Positions 59,883 to 64,000 of a stretch of 64,000 nucleotides of DNA are shown here, piece after piece. Source of the stretch: Paenibacillus pasadenensis DSM 19293 (GTDB taxonomy: Bacteria > Bacillota > Bacilli > Paenibacillales > Paenibacillaceae); assembly GCF_000422485.1 (NCBI RefSeq), contig NZ_AULW01000052.1:1-64000 (forward strand), read 5' to 3'. Position 1 is the first letter of the stretch. Each line of letters starts with the position of its first letter. A program made the position numbers and the translations under genes. The notes below the pieces were generated by a model. The model ran no database searches. It was not told the origin of the DNA and saw only the letters and a program-made list of their open reading frames with translations.

Positions 59883-60623
59883 CTACACCGCCGTATATCC
59901 GCCATCGACGAGCAGGCTCGCTCCGGTGACGAAGGAAGCGTCGTCGCTGGCGAGGAACAGCACCGCCGCCGCGACCTCCTCCGGACGGCCGAGCCGCGCC
60001 ATCGGATGCAGCGATACGAGATGCTGCGTGATCGCCTCCGTGCGGCCGCCGATGAGCGGCGTGTCGATGTAGCCCGGGCAGACGGCGTTCACGCGGATGC
60101 CCCGGGCCGCGTAGTCGGCCGCCATCGACTGCGTCAGCAGCTTCACGCCGCCCTTGGCGGCCGCGTAGGCGCTGACCGAGCCTTTGCCGACATGGCTGTG
60201 GATGGAGCCGCAGTTGACGATGACGCCGCCGCCCTGCGCCAGCATCTGCTGGACGGCGTACTTGTCGCACAGGAAGACGCCCGTCAGGTTGATGTCGATC
60301 GTCCGCGCCCAAGCCTCATGGCTCAGCTGGTCGACCGGCGCGTCCTTGGCGATGCCCGCGTTGGCGAACAGGATGTCCAGCCGCCCGAACGTCCGCACCG
60401 TCTCTTCGACCATGCGCTTCACCTGCTCCTCGCTCGTCACGTCCGTCTTGACGAACAGCGCCTCGTGGCCCAGCCCCTTCAGACGCTCCGCCTCGGCCTG
60501 GCCTTGATCGGCGAAGTCCGCGATGACGACCTTGGCGCCCTCCTCCGCGAACTTCTGCACGGTAGCGGCTCCGATGCCGCTCGCGCCGCCGGTGACGACG
60601 GCGACCTTGTCCTTGAACCTCAT
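59883..60623 (-). CDS. Short-chain dehydrogenase/reductase
   Basis: 246 residues from ATG 60623 (GGGAGAG eight bases before; ATG 60638 also possible). TGGASGIG at 11-18 binds NAD(P); catalytic Ser140, Tyr153, Lys157 (GSIHSHVGKGSVSAYAAAKGG). DF at the end of beta-2 suggests NAD preference. FabG-like but substrate unknown. Confidence 0.93.
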   Translation of the reverse strand: MRFKDKVAVVTGGASGIGAATVQKFAEEGAKVVIADFADQGQAEAERLKGLGHEALFVKTDVTSEEQVKRMVEETVRTFGRLDILFANAGIAKDAPVDQLSHEAWARTIDINLTGVFLCDKYAVQQMLAQGGGVIVNCGSIHSHVGKGSVSAYAAAKGGVKLLTQSMAADYAARGIRVNAVCPGYIDTPLIGGRTEAITQHLVSLHPMARLGRPEEVAAAVLFLASDDASFVTGASLLVDGGYTAV

Positions 60624-60751
60624 GTCCATCTCTCCCATCCGGATCGGATCGCGGGAGCCGCAGCCCCCGTTCCACTCTCTAGATTGGTTCGGCTTTCCTT
60701 TTCCTATGCAGATTCACGGATGCCGCTCTGGAGATCGGACCGATGCGCCGG

Positions 60752-60790
60752 AAAAAGGAAAGGAGCTGCCTCAAGTCGAGGCAGCTCCTG
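60752..60790 (-). terminator. Terminator beyond the hairpin array
   Basis: GGAGCTGCCTC-GACTT-GAGGCAGCTCC followed by TTTCCTTTTT on the minus strand. It would end the transcript of 61047-61589 after the array. Confidence 0.85.
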
Positions 60791-60798
60791 GCTCGGGT

Positions 60799-61030
60799 CC
60801 AAGGCACAGGACTGCCTTGGATTGGCGAAGTCGGGCCGGATTTTTAATCCAAGGCACATTTCTGCCTTGGATTGAGGAATTCGGGCCCGAGAACGAATCC
60901 AAGGCACATTTCTGCCCTGGATTGAGGAATTCGGCCCCGAGAATCGAATCCAAGGCACATTTCTGCCCTGGATTGAGGAATTCGGCCCGATAATCGAATC
61001 CAAGGCACATTTCTGCCCTGGATTTCCCGC
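60799..61030 (-). repeat. 50-bp tandem array of hairpin units, five copies
   Basis: CCAAGGCACA recurs at 60801, 60851, 60901, 60952 and 61002. Each unit holds an inverted repeat AATCCAAGGCA...TGCCTTGGATT (6-base loop CATTTC or similar) and the tail GAGGAATTCGGGCC. In the three right-hand copies one base is changed to TGCCCTGG: on the plus strand this breaks an A-T pair, but in minus-strand RNA it gives a G-U pair, so pairing is kept only if transcribed leftward. Confidence 0.93.
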
Positions 61031-61046
61031 CTCGGGCCCGCCGCGC

Positions 61047-61589
61047 TCAGCGGATGCTGCGGCGCTTGCGCGAGCTCGGCTTGTTGACGGCCTTGCCGCC
61101 GCCGCCGACCGCGTCCTGCTGCCATGTGCCGGGGCTGCCGATCGCGGAGTTCGTGCCGCCCGTGCTGCTCCGGCCGGCTCCGCTGGCGATCTGCGTGGCG
61201 GAGGAGCTCTGCGTCCCCTTCGCCAGCTTGACGATCTGGTCATTGATGACGATGACCAGCTCCTTGCCGCCCGGCACGCGCAGCAGCGGCCGGGAGCCGC
61301 CGACGCGGCCGCCCTTCAGCCCGATGTTGCGCGCCGTGCCGCCGGCGCCGACGCTCTCCTGCTGGCGCGTCCACGGCGAGTCGATCGCCGCGTTGCTGCC
61401 GGATGCGCTGCTGCGCCCGGCTCCGCTGGCGATCTGGGTCGTGTTCGGGGCGTTCGTGTACTGGCGGTTGATGACGCAGACGATGCGGTCGATGCCGCCG
61501 AGCGGCGCTTTCGCGACGATTCTGCGGCGGTCTTTCTCGATGATGACGGTCACATGACCTGGGGTGCGGGGCAGAGGAATCAACTCCAT
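61047..61589 (-). CDS. Small protein with two ~75-residue internal repeats, basic tail
   Basis: About 180 residues from ATG 61589 (TTG 61595 after GGGAG is an alternative; the ORF is open 160 bp further). Two repeats are visible: a hydrophobic strand (RIVCVINRQYT and LVIVINDQIVKLAKG), then TQIASGAGRSS, then SGSNAAIDSPWTRQQESVGAGG or TGGTNSAIGSPGTWQQDAVGGGG. The tail KPSSRKRRSIR is strongly basic. No family is recognised. The gene precedes the hairpin repeat array as its probable 3'UTR. Confidence 0.6.
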   Translation of the reverse strand: MELIPLPRTPGHVTVIIEKDRRRIVAKAPLGGIDRIVCVINRQYTNAPNTTQIASGAGRSSASGSNAAIDSPWTRQQESVGAGGTARNIGLKGGRVGGSRPLLRVPGGKELVIVINDQIVKLAKGTQSSSATQIASGAGRSSTGGTNSAIGSPGTWQQDAVGGGGKAVNKPSSRKRRSIR

Positions 61590-61795
61590 GTTCAAAATGG
61601 CTTGCTGCTCCCATCCTATGCCTGCCCCCCGGATGCCCGTCAGGGATGTCCGCCTGCCCGGACGTCCCGTCGTCGCGCCGGCCCCGCCTTCCTGCCGCGT
61701 CTCCGCCCGCGCGCCGCCCCGCTTCCTGCCACGCCTCCGCACGCGCACCGGCCCCGCTTCCTGCCGAGCCTCCGCCCCCTTCGCCTCGGCCGCCG

Positions 61796-63091
61796 CTACT
61801 CCTTAACTCCAGCCGCTCCAGCCGCCCCGGCCGCTCCGGCCGCGCGCAGCTCCTGCGCATACTCATCGAGCCGCACGGGAGCGCCTCCGGAGAGGCGCGA
61901 TTTCTCCGCCGCGAACGCCATCAGATGGCTGCGCACGGAAGCGGCCGCGGACGTCAGGCTTTCCTGCCCGCCGTAGTTCCGCACTTCCTCGATGAAGCTG
62001 CGCACGATGCCGCTGTCGCCGCCGCCGTGGCCGGACCAGGTCACCGGCGGGTGGATGATCGTCTTTTGGCCGGTCAGAAAGTCGTACACGGTGATGAGGT
62101 CGTCCTCGCCGCGGATCTCGCCGCGCGTGCCCATGATCTGGATGCGCCGCTCCTGCTCATGCGTGAAGCCGCTCATGCTGAACATCGCCGTCGCGCCGCC
62201 GTCGAACTCCATCGCCACGACCTGATGGTCGACGACGTTGTTGTCGCTGCGGTAGACGCAGCGGCCGTAGTCGGTCGTGCGCAGCCCGTGCAGGATCGTC
62301 TCCCGCTCCAGATCGTCGCAAAAATGCCCCGCCCAGCCCATATACGGCTTGCTCAGGTAGAAGCGCGTCGCCGAGTAAGGGCAGTCCGGCTCGACGGCGC
62401 AGTCGAGGCAGCGGTCCGCCGAGCCCGGCGGCGCCTGCTCCTCGCGGAAATGCATCCGCGAGCCGAACGAGCTGACGCTCGTGCAGGGCTTGTCGATCAG
62501 CCAGCTCAGCACGTCCATGTCGTGGCAGGACTTGGCGAGGATCATCGGGCTCGCCTTGTCGGAGTTGTTCCAGTTGCCCCTCACGAAGCTGTGCGCGATA
62601 TGCCAGTAGCCGACGTTCTCGTTGAGCTGGATCGAGGCGACCTCGCCGATCGTCCCGTCCGCGATCAGCTTCTTGATCGCCGCCCAGAACGGCGTATACC
62701 GCAGCACATGGCAGATCGTCAGCAGCCGGCCGTGGTCGCGGGCCGCCTGCTCCATGTCGAGGCATTCCAGCGGATCGGGCGACATCGGCTTCTCCAGCAG
62801 CACGTGGTAGCCTGCCGCGAGCGCGCGCATCGTCGGTTCGTAGTGCATCCGGTCCTGCGTGCAGATGATGGCGATGTCCGCCTTCCGCGGTCCGTCCAGC
62901 AGCGGCTCCCAGCTGGCGTAGCGCTCCTCGGGAGGCACGCCGTGCTGCTCGGCGGTCCGCTCCAGCCGCACCGGGTCGAGCTCCGCGACCGCCGTCAGCT
63001 TCAGCTCATGCGGACGATCGAGCGCATAAGGAGCGTAGCCCTTGGCTCCGCGCGCCCCCGCGCCGATCAATACAGCCGTCAGTTGTGCCAT
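61796..63091 (-). CDS. Gfo/Idh/MocA-family oxidoreductase
   Basis: 431 residues. Rossmann start VLIGAGARGAKGYAPYAL (10-15 glycine loop), HVLLEKPMS with Glu100-Lys101-Pro102, and NENVGYWHIAHSFVRGNW in the substrate domain. Three cysteines in CLDCAVEPDC (228, 231, 237) might bind zinc. The tail is AAGAAGAAGAAG low complexity. AAGGAG precedes ATG. It may oxidise a sugar or inositol, matching the adjacent sugar-binding protein. Confidence 0.92.
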   Translation of the reverse strand: MAQLTAVLIGAGARGAKGYAPYALDRPHELKLTAVAELDPVRLERTAEQHGVPPEERYASWEPLLDGPRKADIAIICTQDRMHYEPTMRALAAGYHVLLEKPMSPDPLECLDMEQAARDHGRLLTICHVLRYTPFWAAIKKLIADGTIGEVASIQLNENVGYWHIAHSFVRGNWNNSDKASPMILAKSCHDMDVLSWLIDKPCTSVSSFGSRMHFREEQAPPGSADRCLDCAVEPDCPYSATRFYLSKPYMGWAGHFCDDLERETILHGLRTTDYGRCVYRSDNNVVDHQVVAMEFDGGATAMFSMSGFTHEQERRIQIMGTRGEIRGEDDLITVYDFLTGQKTIIHPPVTWSGHGGGDSGIVRSFIEEVRNYGGQESLTSAAASVRSHLMAFAAEKSRLSGGAPVRLDEYAQELRAAGAAGAAGAAGVKE

Positions 63092-63142
63092 GTTGTCTCT
63101 CCTTGCTTCTATAATATAGATGGCTCCGCCTGCGTCCGAAGC

Positions 63143-64000
63143 CTACCCGTTCGAGCCGATCGTGCGGTCGAGGGCGGACTGGTAGATCTCGATGTACCGC
63201 TTCAGCCCCATGCTCTCCAGCGTCGAGACATAAGCGTCCCACTCGCCGGTTCCATTCAGGATGAACTTGTCGCGCATCTCGTCGACGTACGTCTGGATGT
63301 CCGTGCCGAGCGTCCCCATCTCCTCCTGCTCCTCTTGGGCGAAGTTGAAGCCCGGCCAGACCTGATCCGCCTGCAGCGTGTACGGGTCGGCCTTTTTCGA
63401 GTTCTCGACCGAGGTCGGCAGCCCTTCGGCGCCTTTGAAGTACTTGTGCGTGACGAAGCCCGGATAGTAGCCGCCCGGCCAGATCAGATACTGGCTGACC
63501 GCCTGGTCGAGGCTGAGCCCGTCCTTGTTGTTCTTGATGTCCTCCGTGTAGTCGACGCTGCCGTCCGCGTTCTCCACGTACGTCTCGTCCTTCCAGCCCA
63601 TGAAGAAGTTGCGGATGCCCTCGTCCCCGTAAAAATAGTCCATCCAGCGGATCATCGCCTCGGGATGCTCCGCCTTGTCCGTCAAGGCGAACATGCCGAT
63701 GTTGCCGAGCGGCGCGCCGAGGTACGTGTACATCCGCTCGCCGTGCGGCCCTTCCAGCACGGGCAGGCCGACGTAGCCCTGCTGGTTGTAGATCGCCACC
63801 GGGTCGACGTTGTCGACGACGCCGAGCAGCCCTTCCGCGCCTTTCGCGTCGATCTCCTCCGCCTTGACCGAAGCGATGTCCTTCTCCAGCAAGCCGTCCT
63901 TGTACAGGCCGTGCACGAACTCCAGCAGCTCCTTGTAGCGCTCGGAGGAGGGCACGAAGCGGATCTTGCCGGCCGCCTCCGGATCCTCGTCTACGTACGG
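63143..64000 (-). CDS. Extracellular sugar ABC solute-binding protein, N-terminus beyond the edge
   Basis: 285 residues of the C-terminal part; the frame stays open to base 64000 (first codon CCG at 64000-63998), so the N-terminal part lies outside. Segments ERYKELLEFVHGLYKDGLLEKD, AEHPEAMIRWMDYFYGDEGI and LIWPGGYYPGFVTHKYFKG are typical of Paenibacillus LplA-like carbohydrate-binding proteins. The Gfo/Idh gene follows 51 bp downstream on the same strand. Confidence 0.87.
   Translation of the reverse strand, partial: PYVDEDPEAAGKIRFVPSSERYKELLEFVHGLYKDGLLEKDIASVKAEEIDAKGAEGLLGVVDNVDPVAIYNQQGYVGLPVLEGPHGERMYTYLGAPLGNIGMFALTDKAEHPEAMIRWMDYFYGDEGIRNFFMGWKDETYVENADGSVDYTEDIKNNKDGLSLDQAVSQYLIWPGGYYPGFVTHKYFKGAEGLPTSVENSKKADPYTLQADQVWPGFNFAQEEQEEMGTLGTDIQTYVDEMRDKFILNGTGEWDAYVSTLESMGLKRYIEIYQSALDRTIGSNG

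Larger units (their letters stand above)
60624..61046. other. Intergenic gap with terminator and hairpin repeat array
   Basis: It contains the terminator 60752-60790 and the 50-bp array 60799-61030. No gene. Confidence 0.7.

Noticed and set aside
60799-61030. CRISPR array
   Set aside because: The 50-bp units are tandem with no variable spacers between constant repeats; no cas genes.

Overview
The window looks like a chromosomal segment of a high-GC member of the Paenibacillaceae (Paenibacillus/Cohnella-like). This is an inference from Gram-positive signals: strong AGGAGG ribosome sites with frequent TTG and GTG starts, lipobox lipoproteins, Opu-type osmoprotectant uptake with a GbsR/OpcR regulator, KhtTU, an AdeR-ald pair, a CcpA cre site, general-stress YflT/YtxG-type proteins and a Paenibacillus-style sugar ABC binding protein. 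I see no rRNA, tRNA, CRISPR array or complete transposase gene. Coding density is high, and most convergent ends carry a clear rho-independent hairpin.

Layout. 1-0.3 kb: a 51-bp tandem repeat running off the left edge. 0.3-4.1 kb: a small lipoprotein, a thioesterase-HAD phosphatase operon, and a two-gene operon of a TIR-like/GAF-like protein plus a small basic protein (defence candidate). 4.1-12.8 kb: two MFS pumps separated by a 52-bp repeat array, a decayed Phd/PIN toxin-antitoxin pair, a secreted beta-propeller, and a deacetylase-MFS operon divergent from a LysR gene. 12.9-16.7 kb: glycine-betaine-type ABC operon opuA-like with its divergent GbsR/OpcR regulator and a shared palindromic operator. 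17-17.7 kb: secreted GH12 glucanase under a cre site. 17.9-21.8 kb: potABCD with overlapping genes. 22.2-25.9 kb: a secreted protein whose NlpC/P60 and zincin-like motifs both lack catalytic residues, and a shortened ThDP-enzyme-like protein. 26-31.9 kb: aldo/keto reductase, DoxX-like protein, DHA2 efflux pump with divergent TetR regulator and twin operators, ribokinase. 32-41.1 kb: M3 oligopeptidase, KhtTU potassium/proton antiporter, a possible spore-surface protein, GNAT acetyltransferase, aspartase, two stress-type proteins. 41.4-44.4 kb: alanine dehydrogenase with divergent AdeR-like regulator. 44.5-47.1 kb: membrane glycan transferase plus GT2. 47.3-50.2 kb: TrpXYZ-like ABC uptake operon. 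50.4-57.8 kb: phosphoglycerate mutase, methyltransferase, a TIM-barrel isomerase and Fe(II) dioxygenase opposite an AraC regulator, and a two-gene glycosyltransferase operon. 57.9-64 kb: lipase, a 167-bp MITE next to pcp, SDR, a 50-bp hairpin repeat array, a protein with an internal repeat, a Gfo/Idh/MocA oxidoreductase and the C-terminal part of a solute-binding protein cut by the right edge.

How the genes work together. Osmotic and ionic homeostasis (opuA, khtTU), polyamine uptake (potABCD), amino-acid and peptide catabolism (M3 peptidase, pcp, aspA, ald/adeR), carbohydrate use (GH12, Gfo/Idh, sugar-binding protein, ribokinase) and drug efflux (four or five MFS proteins) dominate. The parts least explained by known biology are the TIR-GAF operon, the protein with two enzyme folds but no active sites, the ThDP-like remnant, and three unrelated intergenic arrays that share a period of 50-52 bp.
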